NCBI GenBank assembly: GCA_902826455.1
Contig: CADEEV010000004.1
Location: forward strand, 1 to 64,000
Reading direction: 5' to 3'
Source: an uncultured Acidobacteriota bacterium
GTDB taxonomy: Bacteria; Acidobacteriota; Vicinamibacteria; Fen-336
Length of the DNA stretch: 64,000 bases
Part shown: positions 17,711 to 26,518 of the stretch, one piece after another
Layout: the number at the start of each line of letters is the position of its first letter
Numbering within the stretch: position 1 is the first letter of the stretch
Position numbers and translations under genes: made by a program
The notes under the pieces: model-generated
The model's input: only the letters and a program-made list of their open reading frames with translations
Told to the model about the DNA's origin: nothing
Databases searched by the model: none

Positions 17711-18637
17711 TCAGGGCTCGGGAAATTCGGCGGGCTCGGCGGCCGAGGTCGGGCTGGCGCGCACGGGATCGATCTCCCGGACGCTGAGGCGCTGGTACTT
17801 CATGGTCCCGAACTCGTGGCGGAAGTAGACCGAGAGCTCGGGGCGTTTCGTCTCCGAGTGGACCAGCAGTCGGGAGCGCACGGGAAGCGCCGCGGGATCG
17901 GCGCCCGGCGCGCAGGCGGCCTTGCCGACGCCCCACGTCTTGCCCGCGTCGGTGTACTCGGTGACCTTCACCCAGGTGCCGCCCGCGGCGCCGCGGGTCG
18001 TGTCGACGTACAGCGCGACCGTGACGGCGATGATCCGGCCCGCGCCGTTCAGGACGTTGCGCACGACGTACTTCACGCCGATCGCCACGCCCACCGGAAA
18101 GCCCGCGGCCCAGTGCTTCCTGGCCCCCGCGGTCGCGTACCCGTCGCCGCCGTGGCGCGTCTCCTTCTCGAAGGCCCACGTGCCGCCCAGGTTGATCTTG
18201 GCGCCCACGCCGCGGTCGTCGCAGGGCGTCTCCTCCTCGCCGTCGAACGCGCCCGTGAACGTGCCGTGGTTGGTGCGCGCGAAGATCTGCGGTCCGCTGT
18301 AGTCGAGCCGCCGGCTCTCGGAGACCCGCGTCAGGTACGCGGTGATCTCCAGGTTCTCGCCCCACTCCGTCTTCCGGTTGGGATGGTGGACGTACATGCG
18401 CACGTAGTCGCCGCTGGCGCTGAGCGTGCCGTGGCCGTCGATCGCGTAGCGGCCCGAGCCGTGGCCGGCGTCGAACCAGGGATCGAGCGGATCGACCGAA
18501 TCGAGGAAGGTGCGGGGCTGCTGGTTCGCCCAGCTCGTGGCGTAGTAGGTGACGCCCTGGGGGCGCGTCGGGAACAACATCCGGATGCCGAAGGGGTCGG
18601 TGGCGGCGAGCAACAGGACGAGGGGAAGCAGGGACAT
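17711..18637 (-). CDS. Secreted protein of unknown function
   Basis: A 308-residue protein with a short hydrophobic leader, MSLLPLVLLLAATDPFG, suggesting export. The mature part is rich in aromatic and Gly residues with repeated beta-strand patterns (GRYAIDGHGTLSASGDYVRM, RNVLNGAGRIIAVTVALY), as in lectin-like or jelly-roll carbohydrate-binding folds. I do not recognise the family, and the fold is only a guess. An in-frame extension upstream to about 18772 exists, but it runs through the inverted-repeat promoter region, and the ATG at 18635-18637 precedes the natural signal-peptide sequence. The gene lies 38 bp upstream of the GMC gene on the same strand, which however has its own promoter-like hexamer. 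Confidence 0.75.
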   Translation of the reverse strand: MSLLPLVLLLAATDPFGIRMLFPTRPQGVTYYATSWANQQPRTFLDSVDPLDPWFDAGHGSGRYAIDGHGTLSASGDYVRMYVHHPNRKTEWGENLEITAYLTRVSESRRLDYSGPQIFARTNHGTFTGAFDGEEETPCDDRGVGAKINLGGTWAFEKETRHGGDGYATAGARKHWAAGFPVGVAIGVKYVVRNVLNGAGRIIAVTVALYVDTTRGAAGGTWVKVTEYTDAGKTWGVGKAACAPGADPAALPVRSRLLVHSETKRPELSVYFRHEFGTMKYQRLSVREIDPVRASPTSAAEPAEFPEP

Positions 18638-18832
18638 CGGAGGGCCTCGGGGGAACGTTGGTGGACCGAGTCCTGCAAGAGGCTGCAGACCCAAGGACGG
18701 GAGGTCAGTCTGAACTCCCGGACCCCACAGGGTCAAGCCTTCCCTCCCGCTAGCCACGACGACCAGGGCCACGGCGACCCTGTACGGGTCGCATCGCAGT
18801 CAAGCAACCGTCTTGGCGAGGCGCACTAGTCG
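18638..18832. other. Intergenic region with three inverted repeats, between the secreted-protein gene and the low-GC cassette
   Basis: No gene fits this region. Three inverted repeats stand out: 18699-18719 (10-nt arms with one mismatch around a central T, containing TCAG/CTGA), 18721-18734 (GACCC-N4-GGGTC) and 18774-18792 (GCGACCC-N5-GGGTCGC). The last two share the GACCC/GGGTC half-site and lie about 50 bp apart, as expected for operators of one dimeric regulator or for RNA hairpins. The spacing places them just upstream of the TATACT hexamer of the cassette. Confidence 0.55.
18774..18792. repeat. Perfect inverted repeat GCGACCC-N5-GGGTCGC
   Basis: Two 7-bp arms flank TGTAC. The repeat lies about 40 bp upstream of the TATACT -10 hexamer of the following gene, a usual place for an operator. 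A related shorter repeat sits at 18721-18734. Confidence 0.6.
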
Positions 18833-18838
18833 TATACT
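18833..18838 (+). promoter_or_regulatory. -10 element for the hydrolase/unknown cassette
   Basis: TATACT, close to the consensus TATAAT, 10 nt before the GTG at 18849. No convincing -35. The predicted transcript begins about 4 nt before the GTG, which excludes the upstream TTG at 18813 as a start codon. Confidence 0.5.
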
Positions 18839-18848
18839 TACGGCACAC

Positions 18849-19679
18849 GTGGACACGCATATCCAAGCCGACATTCCGAACCCTACGACGCAGTACCCCT
18901 CCCTTGCCTACTGGTCCCTCCACCCCGACGGCACACTGTTCCTCTTCGTGCACGGCTTTGGCGGTGGGGCGACCTCCACGTGGTCGGAGTTTGAGAATCG
19001 GCTTCCGCGGCGGCAGCATGGTGCCGACCTGATTTTCTTCGGATACGACGGGCTCTTTCGGCATGCCTCCGAGAGCGCCGAGCACTTGTACGAGATGCTC
19101 GACAACCTGCTCAGCGCGCCTGGCCGGGTGTTCAGCCAGGCACGCCCTGGCCCCCGCCGCCAAGCGTCTTTCGCTTACACGCGCCTCGTTCTCGTGGCGC
19201 ATTCCCTCGGCGCTGTGGTCGCGCGTATTGCGCTCGTCGCGGCACACGATCGGCAAGCGGCCTGGGCCTCGCTCGTGCATCTCGTCCTGTTTGCACCAGC
19301 GCACAACGGAACTCGGCTAGGAGCACTCGTCGACCACGCCGTCTCGGGAATTTCGATCCCGGGAGCGTCCTTTGCGACTTCTGCCATCACCGGCACCCTG
19401 AGAGCGTACGAGGACCTCAAGGAGGGATCGGCAGTTCTGACCACACTCCGCGATGACGTCCGCGAGGCGCGCAAGGCAGGAGCACAGCACGTCGCGGCGA
19501 AGGTCGTCGTCTGGGCCATTGATGACCCGGTCGTCGTCAATGGCCCTTTCCCGGGTGACCCCCCCGTGCCGCAGGATCAACAATTCGCTCTGCCGCTCTT
19601 GACTCGTCACACCGCCGTTTGCAAGCCACGCGACACTCATCTCGCTCCTGTCTACCTCGTGGAGCAGGCCCTCGTATGA
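18849..19679 (+). CDS. Alpha/beta hydrolase, lipase/esterase-like
   Basis: A 276-residue protein. FLFVHGFGGGATSTW is the strand plus oxyanion-hole region of alpha/beta hydrolases, and LVLVAHSLGAVVARIAL (~residues 115-131) carries the nucleophile elbow with Ser in AHSLG. A late Asp region (VVWAIDDPVVV) and a His near the C-terminus (RDTHLAP) are plausible triad members. The start is set at GTG 18849 because a strong -10 hexamer lies between it and an alternative TTG at 18813. The gene overlaps the next by ATGA, so the two form one unit. GC is well below the neighbours, marking an acquired cassette. The fold resembles PGAP1/DUF676-type lipases that deacylate membrane lipids; the substrate is unknown. 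Confidence 0.8.
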   Translation: MDTHIQADIPNPTTQYPSLAYWSLHPDGTLFLFVHGFGGGATSTWSEFENRLPRRQHGADLIFFGYDGLFRHASESAEHLYEMLDNLLSAPGRVFSQARPGPRRQASFAYTRLVLVAHSLGAVVARIALVAAHDRQAAWASLVHLVLFAPAHNGTRLGALVDHAVSGISIPGASFATSAITGTLRAYEDLKEGSAVLTTLRDDVREARKAGAQHVAAKVVVWAIDDPVVVNGPFPGDPPVPQDQQFALPLLTRHTAVCKPRDTHLAPVYLVEQALV

Positions 19680-20680
19680 CACCCGCCGAACTGCAGCGGT
19701 TGCGCCTTGAGGGACTCGAGGCTCGCTTCTACTCCGACGAGCGCACGGAGTTGGCACGGGGACGTCTCGCGCGACCCACGATCCTGGCCCTTGAGCTTCC
19801 GCTGGATCGTCTCCTCAGAAACCACGTGGTGGACCCGATCCGAACCGAACGCGAAGTCCTCGAGAGAGACAGCTTCGATTTTCTTCTGAGCTATTACGGC
19901 CTTGTCGAGATTGCACTGATCGCGGGACATCTCACCGAACCGCTTCCGGAGGATTTCGTCGAACGGACCCTGAGCGAACTCGAACAGGTCGAAGTTGTCC
20001 GCTACTACGAGGTGCACTACCCACTTCTTCTTCCGCAGCTACTCAGGAGGCGCCTGCAGAAACCCCACGGCAGGAACCGGGTCGCACCTGAGCATGCCGA
20101 GAAGGCGGAAGAGTTGTACATGCTGTTCCTCGCATTGACGGCAAGCCGGCAGAGGGACGCCAACATCGAGGGGTTCCTTTGGCTTCTCGACGACGGAATC
20201 GACCCGGAGACAGGCAGCAATTGGACGCAGCTGATCCAAAGGCTGGACCACCCAGAGGAGGTCCAAAGCTCTCTGCGCCGATTCGCATCAGCTCACGACC
20301 GTCGGGAGGCTCTCGATGTCGCGCTGGTCGGTTTGTTCAGATATCTCGACCACTGTCACTCCCTCGCGCGCCTGATTCGTGATGCCGAGGCTCTTCCAGA
20401 GTTGGCATCCGGCTTCTGGCACCTAGACGCCTACTGGTTCCGCCATCTCCGAACCAAGGTGGGCAGCCACCTGGATGCGGCGTTGGAAGCGATGGCGAAG
20501 TGGGACGGTGGCTCTGTCGGGGCTCAGAGCGACGTTCGCCGCGCGCTATTGGAACTCTTGAGCGGCGAGTACGCTCAGCCGCTCGACGACCTTGCAGGTC
20601 CCGCGCCTGCCGACCTAGAGACCTACCTCCGGAAGGTTCAACTCGAACTCAGGGCGGAGTCCGAAGAGTCGGGTCACTAA
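19676..20680 (+). CDS. Unrecognised helical protein, partner of the alpha/beta hydrolase
   Basis: A 334-residue protein that I cannot assign to a family. The ATG at 19676 overlaps the preceding stop (ATGA). The sequence is rich in Leu, Glu and Arg and looks almost wholly alpha-helical, with no signal peptide and no obvious membrane span. Notable stretches are FDFLLSYYGLVEIALIAGH, a hydrophobic helix that could pack as a core, and RYYEVHYPLLLPQLLRRRL. There is no P-loop, no metal motif and no zinc cluster. Base composition is low for this genome (28 G or C in 19861-19920). Coupled translation with a lipase-like enzyme suggests a partner, inhibitor or sensor of it. Its stop overlaps the convergent membrane-protein gene. 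Confidence 0.8.
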   Translation: MTPAELQRLRLEGLEARFYSDERTELARGRLARPTILALELPLDRLLRNHVVDPIRTEREVLERDSFDFLLSYYGLVEIALIAGHLTEPLPEDFVERTLSELEQVEVVRYYEVHYPLLLPQLLRRRLQKPHGRNRVAPEHAEKAEELYMLFLALTASRQRDANIEGFLWLLDDGIDPETGSNWTQLIQRLDHPEEVQSSLRRFASAHDRREALDVALVGLFRYLDHCHSLARLIRDAEALPELASGFWHLDAYWFRHLRTKVGSHLDAALEAMAKWDGGSVGAQSDVRRALLELLSGEYAQPLDDLAGPAPADLETYLRKVQLELRAESEESGH

Positions 20681-21186
20681 CGCAGCCTGAAGTTCGGGAA
20701 GTAGCGGCTCCAGCCGCCGAACACGATCATCACGAGGACGGCGCCGCCGAGCACGACCGCCCCGAAGAACGCCGACGCGAGCACGCCGGCCCAGCCCTGG
20801 GCGTCCTCCTCCAGCTCCGCGTTCCTCGGGAACAGCGGGTCGTAGAGGACCGTGAGCTGCGTGCCGATCGGGTACGGCGCGCCGACCTGGTGGACGAGGC
20901 CCGAGAACTCCACGGCCTCACCGGCGACCGTGAAACGGAAGACGGGCGCCTGTCCCCGGAACTTGTCGGTGACGAGGCGTGTCTCGAGACCCTTCCCGTG
21001 GATCTGCGTGGTCTCGCTCCGCGCGGTCGAGCCCTCTTTCTCGACGTAGCCCACGACCACGGCGTCGGCACGGCGCGCCATCAACGCGAAGCGCGCCTGC
21101 TCCGCCGCGCTCGCGACCACGAGGAGGCCGAACAGCGCGACCGCGAGCACGGCCAGCTTCGGCAGGAACGGGAGACGGTGCGACAT
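20677..21186 (-). CDS. DUF3592-type membrane protein
   Basis: A 169-residue protein with an N-terminal membrane helix (LAVLAVALFGLLVVASAA), an extracytoplasmic beta domain and a C-terminal helix (AGVLASAFFGAVVLGGAVLVMIV). The middle contains YPIGTQLTVLYDPLFPRNAEL, matching the DUF3592 hallmark (usually PVGxxVxVxYDPxNP). Family function is unknown. GGAGG precedes the ATG by about 11 nt. The gene converges on the low-GC cassette and shares its stop palindrome CTAA (20677-20680). High GC marks it as native. Confidence 0.82.
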   Translation of the reverse strand: MSHRLPFLPKLAVLAVALFGLLVVASAAEQARFALMARRADAVVVGYVEKEGSTARSETTQIHGKGLETRLVTDKFRGQAPVFRFTVAGEAVEFSGLVHQVGAPYPIGTQLTVLYDPLFPRNAELEEDAQGWAGVLASAFFGAVVLGGAVLVMIVFGGWSRYFPNFRLR

Positions 21187-21213
21187 CGAGGAGCGGCCTC
21201 CGATGGCGAGAGA

Positions 21214-21630
21214 CTACCCCACAACCACCAGCGCCATCCCGATCGTGTACGGCCCGTCCTTATGCGCCTCGGACCGCGCCTCGAGGAGCTCCGCAGGCCC
21301 GCCGGGGATCTCCACGGAGAGGCGGTGCGACCATCCCTTCTCGATGTGGTTGAAGGCCCAGAACAGCCGGTACGTGCCCGGCGACAACGGGCCGGAGCTC
21401 TCGCGGCGGTCCACGAGGCCGTACATCAGCGGCCGGTCGTCGAAGATCACCATGTACGGGAGCGCGACGTTCTCCACGTCCACGACCACCGTCAGGCGGT
21501 CGCCGGGTGCGAGCCGCACGATCGTCGTGCCCTGGGCCCCGGGACTCGGGGCGAGGGACAGCTTCTGCAGCGCCGGACGACGTGCGGCCTTCGCTCCCTG
21601 GATGGTCGGGATCGACTCGGCCTTGGACAT
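21214..21630 (-). CDS. Small beta-rich protein of unknown function
   Basis: A 138-residue protein with ATG at 21628-21630 preceded by a good GGAGG. The first ~35 residues are polar and probably disordered. The rest alternates hydrophobic strands (TIVRLAPGDRLTVVVDVEN, LPYMVIFDDRPLMYGLVD, GTYRLFWAFNHIEKGWSH), as in a small immunoglobulin-like or C2-like sandwich. There is no signal peptide. I do not recognise the family. It sits 27 bp upstream of the DUF3592 gene on the same strand and may be co-transcribed with it. Confidence 0.7.
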   Translation of the reverse strand: MSKAESIPTIQGAKAARRPALQKLSLAPSPGAQGTTIVRLAPGDRLTVVVDVENVALPYMVIFDDRPLMYGLVDRRESSGPLSPGTYRLFWAFNHIEKGWSHRLSVEIPGGPAELLEARSEAHKDGPYTIGMALVVVG

Positions 21631-21713
21631 TCCTCGCCTCCACCCGGGTTAACGACCGGCCCGACCCGAACGAACAGGATTTGTGGGATGCTCCCGGGGC
21701 TTCGGGAGGGACG

Positions 21714-23099
21714 ATGAGCAGGCAGATCCTGGCGATGGTCGCGACGATGGCCCTGGCCGCACCAGCCGGGGCGGAGGCGATCGACGGCAAGGCCCGCGAG
21801 ATCTACGCGAAGGTCGTCGGGTTCCGCACCGCCGCCGGCCAGAACCAGACGGGTGCGATGCAGGCCTACCTCGCCGGCGTCCTGAAGGCCGGCGGCGTGC
21901 CCGAGGCGGACATCGCCACCCTCGACGTCGGCGAGGCGCGGGCCATGGTCGTGCGCCTTCCGGGCCTGAAGCCCGGCCGGCCGATCCTGTTCTCGGCCCA
22001 CATGGACGTGGTCGACGCCCGGCCCGAGGACTGGCTCAAGGATCCGTTCACCCTGATCGAGGAGGGCGGCAACTTCTACGGCCGTGGGACGCTGGACGAC
22101 AAGGCCGGCGTCGTCGCTCTCGCGACCACGATCCTCCGCTTCAAGGCGGAGCGACTGCAGCCGGCCCGCACCCTCGTCTTCGGCTTCGTGGCCGACGAGG
22201 AGACGAACATGAAGACGACCCAGGCCATCGCCGCGCACCCCTGGGTCAAGGACGCCGAGTTCGCGATCAACGCCGACGCGGGCGGCGGCCTCCTCGACGA
22301 GACGACCGGCACCGAGCTCATCTACCTGATCCAGGGCGCCGAGAAGACCTACGCGACGTTCGACCTCACGGTGACCAACCCCGGCGGCCACAGCTCGCGG
22401 CCGCGCGACGACAACGCGATCTACCAGCTCGCCCATGCCCTGCTGAAGGTCGAGGCCTACCGCTTCCCCGTCATGGCCAACTCCCTGACCCGCGCCTACC
22501 TCGGGGCCGTCGGCCAGGCGCAGACCGGCCCCCTCGGCGAAGCTCTGCGCCGCTTCGCCGCCGACCCCACGGACGCCGCCGCCATCGAGACCCTGCGCGG
22601 CGCGCCCGAGTTCGTCGGCACCACGCGCACGACGTGCGTCGCGACGATGCTCGACGGCGGTCATGCCGAGAACGCCCTGCCGCAGAAGGCCAAGGGCACG
22701 ATCAACTGCCGCATCTTCCCCGGCGTCGCTCCGGAGACCGTGCGCGACGCCCTCGCGGCGGCGATCGCGGATCCCGCAGTCGTGATCACGACGCGCGACA
22801 AGCCCGCGGCGAGCCCGGTCTCCGAGATGCGGCCCGACGTCGTCGCGGCGATCACGCGGGCGGTGCACGCGAAGCATCCCGGCGTCCCGGTCGTTCCCTA
22901 CCTCGAGTCCGGCGGCACGGACGGCAAGGTCTACCGGACCGCGGGCATTCCGACGTTCGCGAGCTCCGGCCTGTTCGCGAAGCCGAGCGAGATGTTCGCC
23001 CATGGCCTCAACGAGCGGCTCCCGGTCACGGCCTTCTACGAGGGACTCGAGCACATGTACCAGCTCGCGGTGGAGCTGGGCGGGGCGAAGGAGAACTAG
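21714..23099 (+). CDS. M20 family metallopeptidase, exported
   Basis: A 461-residue protein with signal peptide MSRQILAMVATMALAAPAGAEA. M20 zinc ligands and catalytic residues are present: SAHMDVVDA (His, Asp), GRGTLDDKAG (bridging Asp), VADEETN (catalytic Glu and Glu ligand), INADAG (Asp) and a late FAHGLNE (His). A dimerisation/lid insert lies between ~residues 210 and 330, starting at TNPGGHSSRP. Enzymes of this type cleave dipeptides, carboxypeptidase substrates or N-acyl amino acids; a periplasmic di- or carboxypeptidase is likely. GGGAGGG lies just upstream of the ATG. The stop TAG shares the CTAG palindrome 23096-23099 with the convergent helicase gene. Confidence 0.92.
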   Translation: MSRQILAMVATMALAAPAGAEAIDGKAREIYAKVVGFRTAAGQNQTGAMQAYLAGVLKAGGVPEADIATLDVGEARAMVVRLPGLKPGRPILFSAHMDVVDARPEDWLKDPFTLIEEGGNFYGRGTLDDKAGVVALATTILRFKAERLQPARTLVFGFVADEETNMKTTQAIAAHPWVKDAEFAINADAGGGLLDETTGTELIYLIQGAEKTYATFDLTVTNPGGHSSRPRDDNAIYQLAHALLKVEAYRFPVMANSLTRAYLGAVGQAQTGPLGEALRRFAADPTDAAAIETLRGAPEFVGTTRTTCVATMLDGGHAENALPQKAKGTINCRIFPGVAPETVRDALAAAIADPAVVITTRDKPAASPVSEMRPDVVAAITRAVHAKHPGVPVVPYLESGGTDGKVYRTAGIPTFASSGLFAKPSEMFAHGLNERLPVTAFYEGLEHMYQLAVELGGAKEN

Positions 23100-26000
23100 A
23101 TCAGGCGAAGCTGGACGGGCGGCCCCACGGACTGTGCTGGGGCTGGCGCCGGCGCGGGCGGCGTGTTCTCCGCGTGCTCGAGGTATTGACAGAACGCGTT
23201 CGCCAGCCGCATCTGTTCCGGCGTCTGGCAGCGGAAGCGCAACAGCTCCGGGCTGCAGACGAGGATCGCGAGCGCGCGAGCGCGCGAGATGGCGACATTG
23301 AGGCGGTTCCGCGAAAACAGGAACTCCATGTTGCGGGGCGCGTCCTCGGGCGACGACGTCGCCATCGAGAAGATGACGACGGCGCCTTCCTGGCCCTGGA
23401 ACTTGTCGACGGTGCCCACCCGGGGTTCGAGCCCCCGCTTGCGAGCCTGCCGCCGGATCTCGGCCACCTGCGCGTTGTAGGGAGCGACGACGACGATGTC
23501 GTCCGCGGTCAGGGCGCGGGTCTTTCCTTCCTGATCCGTCCAGTCACGCCCCACGAGCGCCTCGACGAGGGCCGCCACGCGCTCCGCCTCCTCGGGCGAG
23601 CGCGCGGCGTTCGCGGAGTGTGGCAGCGCGACGAAGCGCACGCCCGTACCTTCGAGCTCGCCGCCCGCCGCCACCTGCTGGCCGTGCGTCGAGGGATGCG
23701 ACTCCACCCGGCTTTCGTAGAACGCGTCCGAGATGAACCCGCACACCTCGGGATGCATCCGCCAGGTTTGCGACAGGAAGACGCCCTGCTCCTCCCGCAG
23801 TGTCGGAGCCCCGCCCAGGACGTGCTCGAGCGCCGAGGCTTCGGCGCCGGGCGGATGGGTCCCCTGGCTGACCTGGGCCAGCTGGTTCGGGTCCCCCAGG
23901 AGAACGATCGATGTCGCCGCGCCCGCCATGGAGAGGACGTTCGCGAGCGACATCTGCCCCGCTTCGTCCACGAAGAGGACGTCGAGGCGATCCTGCATCT
24001 CAGGGCGGGCGAACAGCCACTGGGTCCCCGCCGCGACTTGCGCCGTTCCGCCGTCGAGGGCCGCGACGACCTCGGGGTTCTTGAACGCGATGCGGATCTC
24101 GTCGCGAGTGGACGTGACGGCATCGGTCTCGCTCCGCTTGTGAACCATCGCGATCGGAACGCCGCGCCGGTTGGCCGCCTTGCAAGCCGCCTCTTCCAGG
24201 TTGGTCACGGCCTCGTGGGTCGTGGCGACGATCCCGACGCGTTTGCCGCTCGCGACGAGGCTGACGATCTCCTCGGCGCCCGTGTAGGTCTTCCCCGTTC
24301 CCGGCGGACCCTGGATCGGCAGGCAGACGCTGACTCCCGAGGTCAGCGATCGAGTCGAAGGGTTCGCGCGCAGCAGCAGGTCGAGACCGGCCCGATAGCG
24401 GCCCGGCTCGTGAAGTCCATGGGCGATCACGTGGTCCGCGACCCTCAGGAGTCCGTCCTGCAGGACGTCGGTCGGGATGGGCTTGGCGTGGATCAAGCCG
24501 CGCGGGTGCGGGGTCTCCGCCTTCGCACGCTTCAAGTCGATGAAGCCGTTCTCGGGGTCGACCTCCCAGACCTCACCCGCCGGCTTGTCCGTGATCGGGT
24601 CGATCGCGTCCCTGCCGCGATGGAACTTGTGCTCCTGCCTCGGGTCGTAGGAGTAGCGGTAGACCTGGGACCGCGCCACCTTTCCCACGATACCGACGTA
24701 GCGGAGGTCGCCCAGCGTCGAGCTGTCCCGGACGAGCTCCTCGAGCGACTTCTGCCGGCTGTCGAAGTAGGTCCACCACGCGGGCTTGTCTTCCCGCCGA
24801 TGCCATTCGAGCAACTGAGCCAACAGCCATCGGGCCCTGTCGTCCGCCGTCCACCGCGCCGGGTCCTCCGGAAGATCCCGGGTCAGGGCGTCCACGCGCG
24901 CCTTGGTCGCGATGGCGCGCGCCTTGAGCTCCTCGCTCGGCTCGGCCGGCTTCACCTCCCCGCGTCCCAGCTCCAGCCCGAACTGTTCCTCGACTTCGGG
25001 CCGCCGCGCCTCGAGCCAGCTCCGGAGCAGGAACGTCGACACGCAGTCGTCCTGGTTGTACGCGAGGATGTCGGCCTTGATGGCCGGCTCGTGCGTCCGC
25101 ATCCACTTCTCGTAGGCCGTGAGGGCGAACCCCGGCTCGGTGGAGGGGCCCAGGCGCTTGGGCATGTAGAGCTTCTCGACCTTCTTCAGCGAGTACGACT
25201 CCTGGGAAACCCGCACGCCCTGGCGCACCACCTCGAAGAGGTCGACGAAGACCTCGGCCCGCAACAAGGCGTCGACCTCCTCCTCGCGGGTCGCGTGGCG
25301 ACCCATCAGGCGACGCAGGGCCGCGCGTTCGTAGGCGCCGTAGTGGTAGACGTGCATGGCCGGGTCGCGCCGGTAGCGCTCGGCGATGAAGTCCACGAGG
25401 GCCTCGAAGGCCTGCTTCTCCTCGAGCAGGGTGTCGGCCCAGCGGGCGACATAGGCCGGCCCGCCTCCCTCCTCGACCACGGTGCCCATCAGGTACTCGA
25501 GGCCGCCGTCCTGCGCCCACAGGTGCGACTCGAAATCCAGGAAGACGTCGAGGGCATTCGGCACCGGCAGGCGCGCGAGGCCGCGGCCGACCTGGTCGGG
25601 GTCGGGCGGGATGAGCTCGTGCCGGACGATCCCGTCGGCGTACTGCCGCAGCTGGAGCCGGGCCTGTTCGCGCAGGCGCACGAGCGTCAACGGTGCGACG
25701 TCCTCGACCTCGCGCTCCGGCGGCAAGGAGCCCAGGGCGGTGAGTGTTGGGATGTCGGCGTCGACCAACGCCTTCGCATGCGAGCGGCTCAGGCCAGCCA
25801 CGCGGCTGAGGTGATCGTCCTTCCGCCGCTGGTCCTGGCAGAGCGCGTACCACCGGCAGACGCGGCAATGGTCCACGGGCTCGGGGTACGTCTCGACCTC
25901 CCTGCCGAGACGCTCCTCGAACAGCCGACGCGCCCTGCGGTAGTACGCGGCATAGTCGGCGACGCGGTGCGATTGAACCGCTCCGTCTCCCGTGACGACG

Positions 26001-26512
26001 TGGAGGGTCTCGGGCGGGACACCCTGCGCCTCTGCGAGGAGGTCCGAGTAGAGCGAGCACTGGACGAGTGCCGAAGCCCTGACCTGGCGCGCCAGCTTGG
26101 CATCGGCCACCTCGTAGCTCCAGGCGCCGAAACGGCTCGGCGTCTCGACGCGCACCAGGAAGTCGGGGTGCCCGCGCCACGTGCCGTCGAAGAGCGTGCC
26201 CTGGTAGACGACGTCGGCTCCTCCACGCATCGCGTCGAGCGTCGCGGCATGGGCGAGGCTCAGGTCGGCCGGGTTCCGCCGCGGCAGGTGTTCCAGGTTC
26301 GCGACGCGCTTCCCGACCGACACGCGCGCGAGGTAGGCCTGCTCGTGCTCCAGGCCCCGCTGCTCCACGAGCTCGAGCTGGTCGTCTTCGCGGAAGGGGC
26401 GCACGCGGAGGCCGTGAGCGGCGTCGTGCTCGAGGCCGGTCAGGTGCTCGCAGGCGAGCTCCCCCACCAGATCGGTGGCGCTCAGCAGGAGTTGTCCGTC
26501 GACCGACTGCAC
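23096..26512 (-). CDS. TM0106-family RecB-like nuclease, DEDD exonuclease and UPF1/DNA2-type helicase fusion
   Basis: A 1138-residue multi-domain protein. Residues ~10-230 form a Cas4/RecB-like nuclease with GHPDFLV, a VADAK active-site block and a probable Fe-S site made of an early Cys in ACEH plus CRVCRWYALC. A DEDD/RNase H-like domain follows (~315-490) with LDVFLDFESH and a late YNQDDC. The C-terminal half is a superfamily 1 helicase: Walker A GPPGTGKT (~735-742), LDVLFVDEAGQ (~846) and the late block VDKFQGQEGAVV followed by NVAISRAR. The architecture matches TM0106-type proteins linked to a UPF1-like helicase, which presumably process DNA or RNA ends. The start is GTG at 26510-26512 with TATAAG 6 nt upstream and no Shine-Dalgarno. 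The physiological role (repair or defence) is not resolved. Confidence 0.9.
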   Translation of the reverse strand: MQSVDGQLLLSATDLVGELACEHLTGLEHDAAHGLRVRPFREDDQLELVEQRGLEHEQAYLARVSVGKRVANLEHLPRRNPADLSLAHAATLDAMRGGADVVYQGTLFDGTWRGHPDFLVRVETPSRFGAWSYEVADAKLARQVRASALVQCSLYSDLLAEAQGVPPETLHVVTGDGAVQSHRVADYAAYYRRARRLFEERLGREVETYPEPVDHCRVCRWYALCQDQRRKDDHLSRVAGLSRSHAKALVDADIPTLTALGSLPPEREVEDVAPLTLVRLREQARLQLRQYADGIVRHELIPPDPDQVGRGLARLPVPNALDVFLDFESHLWAQDGGLEYLMGTVVEEGGGPAYVARWADTLLEEKQAFEALVDFIAERYRRDPAMHVYHYGAYERAALRRLMGRHATREEEVDALLRAEVFVDLFEVVRQGVRVSQESYSLKKVEKLYMPKRLGPSTEPGFALTAYEKWMRTHEPAIKADILAYNQDDCVSTFLLRSWLEARRPEVEEQFGLELGRGEVKPAEPSEELKARAIATKARVDALTRDLPEDPARWTADDRARWLLAQLLEWHRREDKPAWWTYFDSRQKSLEELVRDSSTLGDLRYVGIVGKVARSQVYRYSYDPRQEHKFHRGRDAIDPITDKPAGEVWEVDPENGFIDLKRAKAETPHPRGLIHAKPIPTDVLQDGLLRVADHVIAHGLHEPGRYRAGLDLLLRANPSTRSLTSGVSVCLPIQGPPGTGKTYTGAEEIVSLVASGKRVGIVATTHEAVTNLEEAACKAANRRGVPIAMVHKRSETDAVTSTRDEIRIAFKNPEVVAALDGGTAQVAAGTQWLFARPEMQDRLDVLFVDEAGQMSLANVLSMAGAATSIVLLGDPNQLAQVSQGTHPPGAEASALEHVLGGAPTLREEQGVFLSQTWRMHPEVCGFISDAFYESRVESHPSTHGQQVAAGGELEGTGVRFVALPHSANAARSPEEAERVAALVEALVGRDWTDQEGKTRALTADDIVVVAPYNAQVAEIRRQARKRGLEPRVGTVDKFQGQEGAVVIFSMATSSPEDAPRNMEFLFSRNRLNVAISRARALAILVCSPELLRFRCQTPEQMRLANAFCQYLEHAENTPPAPAPAPAQSVGPPVQLRLI

Positions 26513-26518
26513 CCGTCG

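Noticed and set aside
18638-18772. Upstream extension of the secreted-protein gene
   Set aside because: The extension runs through the inverted-repeat region and would bury the signal peptide behind 45 residues.
18813-18815. TTG start for the low-GC hydrolase
   Set aside because: It lies upstream of the strong TATACT hexamer, so transcripts from that promoter would not contain it.
21507-21713. Longer N-terminus of the M20 peptidase
   Set aside because: It runs opposite the 138-residue gene, while 21714 has a Shine-Dalgarno and a signal peptide.
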